64,000 nt of DNA from positions 124,001-188,000 of the forward strand of contig NHZP01000031.1 of NCBI GenBank assembly GCA_003313425.1, given 5' to 3'. Positions 22,659 through 34,120 of the stretch are shown in pieces. Made by a program: the position numbers and the translations under genes. The notes under the pieces are model-generated. The model searched no databases. It was given only the letters and a program-made list of their open reading frames with translations, and had not been told where the DNA came from. Each line of letters begins with the position of its first letter. The first letter of the stretch is position 1. This stretch comes from Pseudopyrenochaeta lycopersici. Taxonomy: Eukaryota; Ascomycota; Dothideomycetes; Pleosporales; Pseudopyrenochaetaceae.

Positions 22659-25600
22659 GGTGGAAAGCGTGCAGTGGCAGCAGTGGGGCAGTTTAGGGCG
22701 GCAAACAGACTTTGAATCAAGGCAAACACTGTGTCGAAGATGGAGCTGGGGGCGCCGGCGGCGGTCAGATTTGCATGCAGCCCAACTACGGCGATGTCCC
22801 TACAGTCTGGCCGTGGGATCAGCGGCGGGACGACCGAAAGCGTGGAACACACAGTGCTGCGGCTGCTGTCCGAGCCGACGCTTGACAAGCTCTGCAACGA
22901 GACGCGAGCAGGCGCAGCCCAAAGACAGTCGTTCAAGGCTGCACAGCGAAACCTGGCGATAGTGATGGGCTGGCCAGCGTGGCGGATGGCGAGGTATTAT
23001 GTATGGCGGCACGCTTCGCAGCAGGCCAGGACCCGGCGGCCCACTGCGCTGGAATCGACCCCGAACTCTGCGCACAAGCGTCGCTAAGAGAGACAGCGCG
23101 GCCCGTTGGTCACAAGCCATGGCCAGACGCAAAATCGGGGTATTGGCCAGCATGCACGCCCAGCAGCACGGCGGCACTGCCATGCTGCGCCGGCCGAGTT
23201 GCGGCGAAGGAATTTTTCCCCAGTGGCAGGGCATCGGGCATGGGATACGACAGCAGCGCAAACTGTCTTGTGCACGGCGAACACCAGCACCGCAGCTGCA
23301 TGCACCTCTGCTGCAACCGAGTGCTCATTGCTTTCTGGTGCGTGGGGCGGCGCAATGCCCTCTTCGGGCCCGAGGGCGCTGCTGCCAGCGGGCGCCATGT
23401 CGAAATGAGGCCCTGCTCCGCTTCCGCACTGGGGTTTGCCTGTGCTCTGGGTCCGCCATCCCTCTCCCTTGGTTTGGCAGCGCGTGCAGCTAGAGAGCTT
23501 CCATTGCTAACAAATGTGCTCTCTACTCTGGGTCAACCTTCCAGCCCCCGAGACGAGCCGCCCTACCTGACGCCATGCTTGCACCACACATGCTCCTCCC
23601 GACCATTACCCAGCAAATCAACGCCACTGCCTTTCAAACCCCCCAATTCCGCACTTTATATTGACTTCGCCTGCAGTATTGCAATTCACCACATGCAATG
23701 CACGCCCGCCTCACCCCATCCCTCCTTCCCCCCCTCGTGCTCCGCGCTCTTGCCAAGAGACACGCCGTGCATCTTCTCAGAATGCACAATTTTTGCCAGC
23801 AAGCTACGTCGTTGCCTGGACTACTTCCTCGCGACGCTGCAAGGTTCATCATGGCACTGCCCATCATCATCATTCCTATCCTTTATCCTGCTACGGCACT
23901 CTGTTGAAACTCGGCCTGATCATGCCGTTGGGCTCCATCGCTCCATCGCTCCAATGCTTCCTTTTTTGGGGCTCTCCGTGGGCCGAATGTCAAAGTGCTC
24001 TGCCACAACTTGACTTGTCTGCAACTTATAGGAAACGTCTTATACCCACTCCCAACCCTACGGTGATTGATGCAGCTTCTTTAACCCCAATCCACGGTGA
24101 CAGAATTCCATCTCAACGCTGTTGGTTCCGATGACCTGGACGTGGTGCAGCTCTTACCCCTGTCCTCGCTTCTGTGGCTCCTTGATTCGATATGCCCAAC
24201 AGGCTCTTATATTGTTGGAGCCCCCGGTACCCTCCCAACGGACCATGCATCCTTCTGCAACTGAATCTGACCTACGCCAATGCAAGCAATTCTTGCCTCT
24301 GCATACTTGCAATTAATCCACGCATTCCTGCTAGACTATGTTTGCCAATTTCCCGCCGTTTGAAAGCAATGGCGCTACACCATTTGTTCTGATCACCCAA
24401 CATATCAACAATTACCAAGGTCCGCGGCAATGTTGCAACGTCTCGATGCGACCCTGATCTAGGCTTATATCTGCCCTGCATTTAACTAACAAAGGACCCG
24501 GAATTGCACCAATCTGTAGCCATGGGGTATAGTATGCTTGTCTCCGTGCGGATAAATCTAGTCTTACTGCTCCTGAGACCAGCTGGTACATTTGCATTAC
24601 TAGCATAGTGGAGCGTACATCAGACTTACATCGTAACTCTCATCGTCGTAGCACAGGACGCGGCAAAACAGATCGTAAAAATTACCGCGAGAAGAATCAT
24701 AGTTCTTGATCAAGATCTGTTCAAGACCGGACACAAAATATCATGCAGGAAATGTCTTTCGATCAGAATCGAGTCCCCTTTGAATTTCATCGGACAGGTT
24801 TGCGCTGGCCGTGGTCGTGTTCCTATGGTATAAAACGTCGTCTCTGCCTGAAGCCAAGGCCCCGCGATACGACAGGGGTTAGTACCTGACGACAGAGAGC
24901 AACGTCGTGGATGAAGATGAATACCTAGTATCAACCATACCGAGGTCGCATCCTGAGTCAAGTCCCGGAACGAGCCTGGTGGTCTTCAGGCGGGACTATC
25001 AAACAAAGTCCCCTGCTCTGATCAAACACGGACCTTTCAGTCTGACCTGAGTCATTACAAAGCTCTATGATCCAGAACACAGTCATGCGCTTTCACCACT
25101 GTCTTCTCATCGATCTGGCCATTGCGCGGAAGAATTCCCAGACTCTCAGACAAGTCATTGTCGCATTACCATCGTTTGACCAGGTTGAGAGCAACTGTAA
25201 TCCATGTATTCTAGCTCACAATTTGTAGCACACAAGTCGCAATTGACTCGGTGTCCTGGCTAGCCTAGCACGCAGGCAATACCCTGATGTGCCAAATAAC
25301 GCTCAGTTCCTATCCGCGACTCCCATCGAGCTCCCCTGTCCGGACCAGGATTGGCCCCCCTTCGGTAATGAGGCTTGTTCCGGTATCTTTTATAAGGATC
25401 ATCCGTAGATTCCCTTATCGCGGCGAAATTCTCGGATCCATCATTTAGCTGTCTGCTACTTCAAGTTTCTACCCTCGCACTCGCTCTCCGCGAGTCACCG
25501 AAGTTATAATCGTACGACTTTGCCAACTTCCGACGACCGCCATTCCAAAAGTTTGAAATGCTCCCTCACCGTCTCGCACAAGCTTTGTTCGCTGTTTTGC

Positions 25601-27066
25601 CCGTAAATCAGCCCACGAGGCATCTTCTCTTCGGAATCACCGGGTTTGAAGCTAGAGCACGGTAGTTCGACGAGGCTGGGATCTTTTGGAGTTGCTTGCC
25701 AGACTCCCTTGTTGTGCGTGCGTCAGAGCACGTAGAAGCACATTGTAAGGACTACTCGATGCGTCATCGTTCGTGTAATGATTTACACCGTGGATGGACT
25801 TCCTGTCGGCCACCTACGTGCTCGTTCTCGAGCATCAAGAAATGTATGCCCAAGGCATATCTGGAACGCGGGGGGCTGCGGGGAACGGAAGCTCCGGTAT
25901 ATTGGTTCGACTCCACAATTTCGCCTATCCCCAAAAAGGGTTTCACCTCACTGGCAGCGACGCCGTTCGGAGATATACCAGGCCGAGTGCATTTCAAAAC
26001 GTTACAAACGGCGGTAGACTAAAGCAGCCTGGTCTTCAGCATAGTTAGTAAAGCACCTTCACGCAACGACGATCACGTTCCGGAAACTCATCAAGCCGCG
26101 ACCGAGATAGACTAACTAATCAGCACCAACTACGTTGCAGCTCACAGCGGCAAGGGCCGCTAGGATTACTTATCACACAGAATTATATGTGCAAATGTTA
26201 CAACAATCGTACATCCCCCCCTTGGAATACCCTCTAGTCTGCCTACACGGCACGGAACATTCCTTCCCTGTGCACCACTCGAACTGAACGGAAAGCACAC
26301 AGTCTAGTAGCCGTCAATTCGTACAGGTAATTAGTCCTCCCGCAGAATACGAGTATTATAACACAAGAGCCCTAGACACCCCGGCCCGGCAAGTAGACCC
26401 GTTGTCGGCTCTTGAATTTCCTTTTTGCCTTTCCGTCGCGGCACGATTAAGAGCCGTAGCGCATGGGTATTGAAACAGATTTACGATTTGCGGGAATTTA
26501 AAGGGCAGACAAAAGTACAAACACGGACGAGTTCGTACACGTTTTGAGCGTTCTCAAAGGCGCTAGTTCAGATCAAATCACAACAACATCAGACATAAAA
26601 TGTTATACTGAACAAATTCGCAAAGACTGTGTGAATGGAGTGATGTACATAGTAGTTGTGTGCAATGCACTACCTGATATGCCGATAATTCTATTCGCAT
26701 TATTGCAACTCTGGATTACGCAAGTTGATTGCATGCCATGCTTAATCGCTTCAACGCTCACTCATAAAATACTCAGAGTATTCGTCCAAACGACATGAGC
26801 TTGGAATCGACGAGCGTCGAGCATCGAGCGTGCAGGGGTATATATCTTCGCCAAAAATTGCCAAGTAGTCAGAACGTCCTCGAACGTGAGCACGGAAGCT
26901 TCTCCTACGCTTCCATCCCAGACTCACATCAAACGTCCATTCGCTTCTAATTACTATTGTTCGAGACCGAATCTATCCAAGTGGTGCTCAGACGGTAGCG
27001 CGTGACATTCGTATTGAGTAGCCCCCTCACAGCCAGGGGTCTTCGTTGACCGCTCAGACATCTGCG
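22659..27066. other. 4.4 kb stretch without a supportable gene
   Basis: The first 1.4 kb (to about 24.1 kb) is GC-rich and open in several frames at once, including a 344-codon plus-strand frame at 22979-24013. Its translation is rich in Cys, His, Ser and Pro and has no recognisable domain. The rest has many stops. No tRNA, rRNA or transposase sequence was recognised. Confidence 0.4.
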
Positions 27067-30000
27067 TCAAAGTCTTGTTCGCTTCTTCTTGCGGGACTGA
27101 CCGTACTCCTCGCTGGCACCACCCCTCTTCCTTCCCGTCCTCGTATTTGGAAGAGGCTCCATGTACTTTGGAGTGCTGACACGGGAGCCACTAAGCGCGG
27201 GGGTGGGAAGTGACGTATCAGTCAAAGCAGGCGGAGACGGAACTTGGTCGTCATCGTCCATGACGCTATAGGTCTGTTGTTTATTTGGCCGATGAGGAAT
27301 CTGGGGATGATCACCATTCGTGTGCGTCGTTGCTTCATGGAGCTGTGTGACAGTATCCTCGCGTCGCTCGAGTTCACGCTGTATCTCCTCGCGATGCTGA
27401 AGCCATAGATCATGCTGCTCCTTGTAGTCGGCCTCCATACGCTTGACCCACTCCTGCTGTTCTTTGCTTCCCTCAAATTCTTTGGTGCAGGTAGGGCACT
27501 GGATGTAAAACCCGCCGGTAGTAGGGGCCTCACCGAGCAATTCAAATTCGGCGAGATTGTCGCCAATGAGCTTGGTCTGATCCCAGTCGAGACAATCCTC
27601 GCAGAAGCCCGATGGGCACCAACGGCAGCGATATATTAGACCTCCAGCATCTGTGGTGGATTTGCCGCAGTCGGAGCAATTGTGTTGAGAGCAGAAGAAT
27701 CCACTAATTCCTCTGACCTTGGACTGATACTCAGACCCGAGGCAGTCGAAATGATAGGCGCGAGGGCAACTTCTACACTCAAGGAGATGACCGGCATCCG
27801 AGCTCTCAAAACAAGTCAGACAGTGCTCTTCGTGGTTGAACTCGCGGCGCTTGTCGCGCACTGGGTCAGCAAGGCGAGAGTCTTTGCCAGCCATGGTCGG
27901 CACAGCCTCCCAGTCGCCGCAATTCATCGATTCTTTGGTGACAGCGTACCCATTGACCATGACCGTGGTATTCTTCCCTTTTCGACGGTCCTGGCGAGTG
28001 ATGCTGTCTGGAAGGATATTGGCAGCGGAGGTATTGGCTTTGAACTTATCGGCAAGCTGGCGCTGGTGCCGCTTGCCGTCAAACACAGCGCATTCAACGC
28101 GCTCCATGACTGATAGCCATTTGTCTTCGTCTACCTCTGACATTTCGGGGCTGACCAAATCAGCAGGTTTGTCACGACATTCTGCCATCATCGTCTCGAG
28201 GTCCCATGACACCATTTCTTTGACATCAATTTCTGGATGTGACAGAGTCTGGGCCCCGCGACGAACAAGCGTCTTTAGCTGGGAGGTGTCCATCTGCGGC
28301 ATATCCTCTCCGAGTGACGGGCGTCCTCGCGTCTTAGTCTTGGCTGGGGTCTCCTTGCTATGCAAATTTTGCATGGACTCTGTGATCTTTGTAGAAAGGT
28401 AAAGCTTCTTTCGGATACGGCCCATCATCTGCTCTTCGACAGTGCCTTGGGTGCAGAGCTTGTAAATGGTCACTTCCTTGGTCTGACCTATGCGATGAGC
28501 ACGAGCCTCAGCCTGCAGAGTGATCTGTGGATTCCAGTCCTCATCAAGGAAGATGACTACTTGGGCGCTTGTGAGGTTGATGCCCAATCCACCCGCTCGA
28601 GTGGAGAGAAGCATGACCTTGTACTCAGATCCCTGCTGATTAAAAAGCCGGATATCCAGATTGCGACGAGCACGAGCGGTGCGGCCGTCGAGGCGAAGGG
28701 ATCGAAAACGCTCACCATGATGGCTGACGAGGGATAAGAGATCCTCGCAGTAATCAAGTGTACGTGTGAAGCCAGAAAAGAGGAGTACTTTTTTGCCTTG
28801 CTCAAAGATTGTGTGCTTGAGCAGCTTTTCGAGGAGAATGAACTTGCCAGAAGCGCGAATGATGTGGTCACCGAGATAGTACGGATCTGGGGCAGCGCCA
28901 GGTAGCAGGTATGGGTGTGAGCAGCACTTGCGCAACTGCATAACGAGATTCATCAGTTTGAGCCAGGCGCCTTTGGGAGCAGTGCCGGTCTGCTCCTTGG
29001 CGACAGAGTCGCGCATAATGTTGGCGATTTCTTCCCATTCACCTTGTTTGTTGTCTGCGATGGCTCCTTGCTCTAGCTCCCCCACCTGACGGAGCAGCTT
29101 ATCGTCCTGTATATCCTGCTCAATGGCTGCCCTTTCTTTCGTCTTACCGTCGGCAAATAAGTCGTCGAGCATACCATCGTCGATACGGGTCAGAATTCTC
29201 GTGTACCAAAACTTCTGCATCGGCGTTAGAGGGACGTAGAGGAGAATCTCCTCCTTTGGAGGTAGGCCGAGGTTGACGCTGGGGCTGTCTTTCATGCGTC
29301 GCAGCATGATAAGTTCAAGCAAGCGCCGGGCATTGTCCATGGTGTCCCTATTGACTTTGCCTTTGTTGAGATCAAACGACTCTTTGAATAGCTTCTCGGT
29401 CCCATCGATGAAGACGTCTGGGTACAGCCAGGCGAGCAAGGACCACATCTCGACGAGATTGTTCTGGAGGGGTGTACCGGTCAGGATCAGTCGGTGCTCG
29501 GCGCTGATGTTTTTCAGAGCCATGGAGATCTGGGTGACGCTGCTCTTAATCTTGTGACCCTCGTCCAGGACAATGTAGCGCCAGACAAACGAGTGCTTGA
29601 ACCAGGCCTGCTCCGCCTGAAATGTCTCGTACGTGGTTACGATGATCTTAGGGGAGGTGGAATCGTAGTCAGCAGAGGACAGTTTGCCCAACTTCTGGCC
29701 GGCCTTGCGCGAGGCTTTTCGATTGCGGGCACGTGTGGTCTCTTGCCCTTTCATGTCTTCCATGCCGACTGCAACCTTCTTGAGGCGCTGGCGTTCGACC
29801 ATGGGGCCATGGAAGCGTATCACCCCGAGCCCAGGCACCCACCTCTGCGCTTCGGCAACCCAAGAGTTGAGGACGCTCAGAGGGCAGATGACCAGATACG
29901 GGCGAAGCTCCTCTGATGTGAATTTGCTCTTCTGGTCGAGCTCCTCCAAGTACTGGAAGAGCGACAAAGTCTGCAATGTCTTGCCCAGGCCCATTTCGTC

Positions 30001-30732
30001 GCCGAGGATGCCCGAGAAGCCGTTGTTGTAGAGGTGAACCAGGTAGGACAGGCCGGAGAGCTGGTAGGGTTTCATGACGGCAGTCACACCCTCTGGCTGC
30101 TCGCGGAGCTCCTCGTACTCGACAATGGGCTTCGCATTGTGGCTGGCAACCAGCTTGGAGACTTGGTTGTTGCGGGGCAGCAATGGCAGAAAGTAGTCCT
30201 TGTGTGCGACGAGGAAGTTGTTGGCTTTGGCCTTGGACTTGCGGGCAATGTCATCGCGAAGACGGTTCCGGGCCGAGTCGAGCCTACGGGATGGCGTGGC
30301 TGCCTTTTGTGTGTGTGAGGGAGGAGGCACAGTGTCTGATTGCAGGATGGTGGTCCTGCGGTCGCGATTGCTTCGACGCAGCCCACCCGAAGGCTGGCGG
30401 TCCTTGGTGCGTTTCTCCATCTTCAGCTCTTGGGGGTAAGTGTACACTCTGGAGCTCGTCCTGCGTGCCGGGCGTACAGAGGGCGCCAGCTCGTCTTCAC
30501 TGCTCGCTGCTTGCCGTCGTGTGGTGTCGTTTGTTGATGTGCTCGGGGCGTGGCGTGCAGCCATTGTCTCTCGCCTGGCCGACCGCTGGGACAAGATGCG
30601 CCGCGTCTTTGTCGCTGACTCTGCGGACTTCTGGGCCCCGAATTGCTCAAGGAGGTCCTTTGGCACGCGGACTCGCTTTTCGGGGGTGATGGGCACGGGC
30701 GACCCCAAGGTGATGCGCGGACGGTCCACCAT
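27067..30732 (-). CDS. SNF2-family chromatin-remodelling ATPase with C-terminal PHD-type zinc fingers
   Basis: A single 1221-codon exon starting at ATG 30732. Residues 1-200 are basic and disordered. The ATPase core follows: Walker A GDEMGLGKT (about 244-252), motif II DEGH (390-393), LTGTPLQNN (about 418-426), and the helicase C lobe with LLSTRAGGLGINLTSA and AEARAHRIGQ (about 741-750). Residues about 970-1050 contain a PHD-type Cys/His cluster (HCLTCFESSDAGHLLECRSC, then CSDCGK and CRWCPSGFCEDC). A charged coiled tail follows, ending in a GRKRGG/KKKRTR nuclear signal. There is no HAND-SANT-SLIDE or bromodomain, so it is neither classical ISWI nor Swi2/Snf2. It likely moves or evicts nucleosomes and reads histone tails. 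It is divergent from a Clr2-like silencing gene with 372 bp between the starts, which raises the possibility of a Mit1-like role in a SHREC-type complex. That link is inference. Confidence 0.9.
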   Translation of the reverse strand: MVDRPRITLGSPVPITPEKRVRVPKDLLEQFGAQKSAESATKTRRILSQRSARRETMAARHAPSTSTNDTTRRQAASSEDELAPSVRPARRTSSRVYTYPQELKMEKRTKDRQPSGGLRRSNRDRRTTILQSDTVPPPSHTQKAATPSRRLDSARNRLRDDIARKSKAKANNFLVAHKDYFLPLLPRNNQVSKLVASHNAKPIVEYEELREQPEGVTAVMKPYQLSGLSYLVHLYNNGFSGILGDEMGLGKTLQTLSLFQYLEELDQKSKFTSEELRPYLVICPLSVLNSWVAEAQRWVPGLGVIRFHGPMVERQRLKKVAVGMEDMKGQETTRARNRKASRKAGQKLGKLSSADYDSTSPKIIVTTYETFQAEQAWFKHSFVWRYIVLDEGHKIKSSVTQISMALKNISAEHRLILTGTPLQNNLVEMWSLLAWLYPDVFIDGTEKLFKESFDLNKGKVNRDTMDNARRLLELIMLRRMKDSPSVNLGLPPKEEILLYVPLTPMQKFWYTRILTRIDDGMLDDLFADGKTKERAAIEQDIQDDKLLRQVGELEQGAIADNKQGEWEEIANIMRDSVAKEQTGTAPKGAWLKLMNLVMQLRKCCSHPYLLPGAAPDPYYLGDHIIRASGKFILLEKLLKHTIFEQGKKVLLFSGFTRTLDYCEDLLSLVSHHGERFRSLRLDGRTARARRNLDIRLFNQQGSEYKVMLLSTRAGGLGINLTSAQVVIFLDEDWNPQITLQAEARAHRIGQTKEVTIYKLCTQGTVEEQMMGRIRKKLYLSTKITESMQNLHSKETPAKTKTRGRPSLGEDMPQMDTSQLKTLVRRGAQTLSHPEIDVKEMVSWDLETMMAECRDKPADLVSPEMSEVDEDKWLSVMERVECAVFDGKRHQRQLADKFKANTSAANILPDSITRQDRRKGKNTTVMVNGYAVTKESMNCGDWEAVPTMAGKDSRLADPVRDKRREFNHEEHCLTCFESSDAGHLLECRSCPRAYHFDCLGSEYQSKVRGISGFFCSQHNCSDCGKSTTDAGGLIYRCRWCPSGFCEDCLDWDQTKLIGDNLAEFELLGEAPTTGGFYIQCPTCTKEFEGSKEQQEWVKRMEADYKEQHDLWLQHREEIQRELERREDTVTQLHEATTHTNGDHPQIPHRPNKQQTYSVMDDDDQVPSPPALTDTSLPTPALSGSRVSTPKYMEPLPNTRTGRKRGGASEEYGQSRKKKRTRL

Positions 30733-31104
30733 GACGTCGCAGTTGTAGCCTACGGCGTCACAGGGTGAATAGGCCTAGGAGGTAAGAGGAGAAGTGGCTG
30801 CGGAGGCACGCGTGCAAATTGGCAATGGAGCACTGCAGAGGAGCATTAGGGAGGAGATGTGGCAAGGGTGAGGCCAAGTGAAGGTGAATAAGGTATCAAT
30901 TCACATGTTGGTCACTCGGGTGTACTGTCTAGCGTGCAGTCGCCGTCGTGGTCCGGTGGAAATTTTTGGAGTTCCAAGTCGCCGTCATTCTTGGGTGACG
31001 CGACGTGACGGGCCGGGGCCAACGCTGACCAGCCTCGGACATGGAACAACGGTCCAAGGGCCCCAAGCCAACCTCCAGCAGTACACGCGCTGCCGCTGAG
31101 CGTC
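30733..31104. promoter_or_regulatory. Bidirectional promoter, SNF2 / Clr2-like gene pair
   Basis: 372 bp separate the two divergent start codons, so both promoters must share this interval. It includes CRE-like TGACG repeats around 31000 (TGACGCGACGTGACG). Confidence 0.6.
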
Positions 31105-33155
31105 ATGGCACAGCAGCCACTGACCAGCTTCTGGCCAATTTTCGCAGGCAAGTCGGACGGGCAGCATGTCGTCAACCTCAAGGGCCGCGTGCTCCGCAAT
31201 GGGCCAACCCAGGAGCAGCTCGACGACAAGCCAAACGACCAGGGCCAGCGCGACTACTACCGCGAGATCAAGAAAGACGACCCCAAGCACCTCGACTGGC
31301 GCAAGAAGCTGGGCGGCATGCTCCTCCGCGAGATAGGCGGCAAACCGCACGAAGGTGTGCACCCTTCGATGCGCCCCCTCAGGCCCTGGCTAACAACACC
31401 GCAGACAAGTGGCAGCAGTGCATCCTGTGGGAGCTGCCCGAGAACTACGTCCTCTATGAGCACATCAAGACCAAGGCCGACGGCCAGGAGAAGACGGTGA
31501 AGAACCACTCGGGCGGCGGCCACGACCGACAGGACGCATATCTGTACGGCTACCCCAAGGGCCCCAAGAAGCGCTTCAGGAGCCCCGTCGAGTTCTTTCC
31601 ACATCTGCTGTGGCTGTGCACCGACGAGAACAGCGACACCAACAACTGCACCTGCAAGATGTGCTCGCCGGTCCAGCCCGAGCCCGACAAGACGGCCGTC
31701 AAGCTGGAGCCCAAGCCCCCGCTCTCTGCCTCTGTCAAGCGGGAACCCATAGCGCAACCTCCTGCCGCCCAGCCTCTTGCTCGAACGCCCTCCACTGGCC
31801 TGACTGCCCAGAGCCCTACGCCAAAGCCCGCGACGCCCGCTGTCGCTCCCCTCCACACGCCCACTCCCACTGCCACTGCCACTCCCACGCCCACACTCGC
31901 GCCCAGTGCCCCGCCCATCAGAGCCCCTCCCCCAGCTCAGTCCACGCCCCTCGTTCAGCCTCGATCCTTGGAACACCAGGCCGACCTCTCCTACAACAGG
32001 TTCTTGTGCCGCACAGGCGAGGTCGTGTGGTTCTACCGCCCCAAGACGTCCGCCTGGGGCCTGGGACTCGTCGTTCGACGCTGGGCGGCAAGAGACGCCC
32101 CGGCCGACAGGTCGTATCTAATCCAGCCCCTATCCCATCCTTTCGACACGCTCCTCCAGGAGCTCATCACTTCAGACCAGCATGCAAAGCCATGGCTGGC
32201 ATGGTCGGCCCCCAGCTGCACCTTTCCCTATCTCCAGCAAAACCCGCAGCTCAGCTACGGCCAGGTCGATTGGAGAGCTCTCGAGTCTGGCCAGTTTGGC
32301 GAAGGCATTGCCTCGGTCGACGCCTCCATTATGGCAGCCAAAGCCATCGACAGCACCTACACCCTCTTCGAGCTGCTCAATACAACCGCAGACGCAACCA
32401 ACGAGGTACGCCACTACAACGGCATGTACCTTGGCGCAGAGAAGATCTGGAGAGGCGAAGCTGTGCGTCTCCGCATTGGCAGTAGCGGAAGCGACCTCAT
32501 GGTCATAACCGACATCATCGAGCGCGTCTTCACCAACGGCGCTCAGAAACAGCAGCCTATCCCCCAAGTCATGATTGTCGGCGACATATACAGCTATGCC
32601 ACCCTGGACGCTCCTGACCCTTCAAATCCACCCAACCCCCCGCAGCAGAACAATAACATCCCTATTCGCATGCTCAGTGACATTGCTTGGCGCAACCGCA
32701 TGCTCGTACCCCAGACGCGCACCCTGGCTTGGTGGAAGCTCATTGCCGGAGGCTCACGATTAGACATATCGGACATCAAGGGCAGGTGGTACGAGACAAG
32801 CCTTGTATTCCAAGAGCCCTTCACCAAAGCTGTCAAGAATAACGAGGGCGGTAACGGTATCTGGATGAATTCACGAGGCGACGCCACGGGCTTGGGTAAG
32901 AACGCCGGTGCACATCGTCCAGATCGCATTGCTGCCTTTGGCTCCTCCATTCCGAAGGTTACACAGCTTGTGGATAGTTTGGACCCACCAAACCAGCCTA
33001 TCGAACAGCAACAGCAACCACAGCCGCACGAGATGCAGAATGTGGACATAGCCATGGTCAACGACAGTGCCACTTTTTCCCTCGACGATTTTATGAACGT
33101 CGAACATCTTGGCGATGATGCGGGTATGGAATACGGCGACAACTTTCCATTCTAG
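31105..33155 (+). CDS. clr2: Clr2-like transcriptional silencing protein
   Basis: Exons 31105-31354 and 31405-33155 are separated by a 50 bp intron (GTGTGC...CCGCAG, with branch-like CTAAC) whose phase restores GKPHEDKWQQCILWELPENY, giving 666 residues. An alternative upstream frame from 31041 is rejected because its N terminus is an Arg/Pro-rich random string. The N-terminal domain contains YGYPKGPKKRFRSPVEFFPH followed by LLWL and a CTCKMC knuckle, the signature of the Clr2 transcriptional-silencing domain. A long P/T-rich linker follows (TPTATATPTPT repeats, about 31840-31960). A second conserved domain begins at RTGEVVWFYRPKTSAWGLGL and runs to about residue 580. In fission yeast Clr2 is a core subunit of the SHREC silencing complex with Clr1, Clr3 and Mit1. 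Nuclear heterochromatin function is inferred by family. Confidence 0.82.
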
Positions 33156-33595
33156 GTAGTCAAGGGTTTGGTCATCATTTCACAGGTCTGATCTATAAGA
33201 CTTATGGGTAGGGGACAATGCATTGCTAGGCGCAAATAATTGCTTAACCTTTGCGGAAGCAATTCCATGTATGTTATTTCCGGCATCAGTGTAGCATCAA
33301 GATACCCAAGGCGTTGTTCAATGCATCTTCGTGCATGATCATCTTGCTGTTCTTAATCTTCGTGCCAAAGCGCTGTTGTATCAATCGCTGGTGTCTCTCA
33401 CGATCGCATACTGCGACATGTTAGCCTACCTGACCTCACGATACTCATGACAATACATCCCTGCCTGCCTATTCCTCTGACCATCTATTCATACAAATCG
33501 TCTCTAATCATGAATCTTCTTTTGGCCCAGAGCGCCCGGTTTCTGAACACCGTCAGGCACAGAATCTTACAACACAAACTCCCCCCAACTAAGTA
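33156..33595. other. Intergenic between convergent genes
   Basis: 3' ends of the Clr2-like gene and the thioredoxin gene. No other feature seen. Confidence 0.5.
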
Positions 33596-34120
33596 TCACC
33601 AACCAAACAAACTCCCACCGCCGCCCCCCTTCCTTCCACCCCTCCTCGCCTCGTTGAGCAACCATTCTCTCAAAACCTCCTTATTCCGCATCTCCTCGGG
33701 CCGCGTCAACTTGGTCTCAAACTGCGCTTCCTGCCGACTAAAAGCCAGCAACGTCGGCATGCTCGTAATCCGGTACCTGATCGGCAGATCCTCAATCAAC
33801 GTCGAATCCATCTGCACTTCCACGAAGCCCAGGCCGCCTTCGCGCTCCCCGATCTTCTCGTCCTCGATCAGGCTGCGCACGAGGGGCTTGACGGCTTGGC
33901 AGGTCTGGCACCAGGATGCGCTCCAGAAGGTGATGAGGGACCGGTTGTCGGCTGCGTTCAGCATGGTGAGGGTGTGCAGGTCATTGGGCTGGCGCACGGG
34001 GTCGAAGATGCGGTTTGTGTGGGAGCGTTGGGAGGGGTTGAGGAGGGAGAATGGGCGGGATTGGGGGTGAGGGGGTTTCTTGAGGAGGGTGGGGAGTCTG
34101 GGGACAGATCGGAGGATCAT
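33596..34120 (-). CDS. Mitochondrial-type thioredoxin-domain protein with CQTC active site
   Basis: A single 174-residue exon starting at ATG 34120. The first 35 or so residues are rich in Arg, Ser and Pro and lack acids (MILRSVPRLPTLLKKPPHPQ), typical of a mitochondrial presequence. The thioredoxin fold follows, with LITFWSASWCQTCQAVKPL (Cys71 and Cys74), VEVQMDSTLIEDLPIRY and the cis-proline loop ITSMPTLLAF. The active site is WCQTC instead of the classical WCGPC, so redox potential and partners may differ from a general thioredoxin. A Gly-rich tail (GGRKGGGGGSLFGW) ends the protein. It is expected to act as a disulfide reductase or oxidoreductase in the mitochondrion. Targeting is inferred. 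Confidence 0.85.
   Translation of the reverse strand: MILRSVPRLPTLLKKPPHPQSRPFSLLNPSQRSHTNRIFDPVRQPNDLHTLTMLNAADNRSLITFWSASWCQTCQAVKPLVRSLIEDEKIGEREGGLGFVEVQMDSTLIEDLPIRYRITSMPTLLAFSRQEAQFETKLTRPEEMRNKEVLREWLLNEARRGGRKGGGGGSLFGW

Noticed and set aside
22979..24013. 344-codon plus-strand open frame
   Set aside because: Composition is rich in Cys, His, Ser and Pro with no domain or splice logic. Other frames in the same GC-rich stretch are open too, so it is probably chance.
25890..25930. T-arm-like GGTTCGACTCC
   Set aside because: The flanking bases do not form a five-pair stem and no anticodon arm or acceptor precedes it.
31041..31406. Upstream extension of the Clr2-like frame from 31041
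   Set aside because: It translates to an Arg/Pro/Ala-rich string. The frame from ATG 31105 plus a 50 bp intron gives the conserved N terminus instead.
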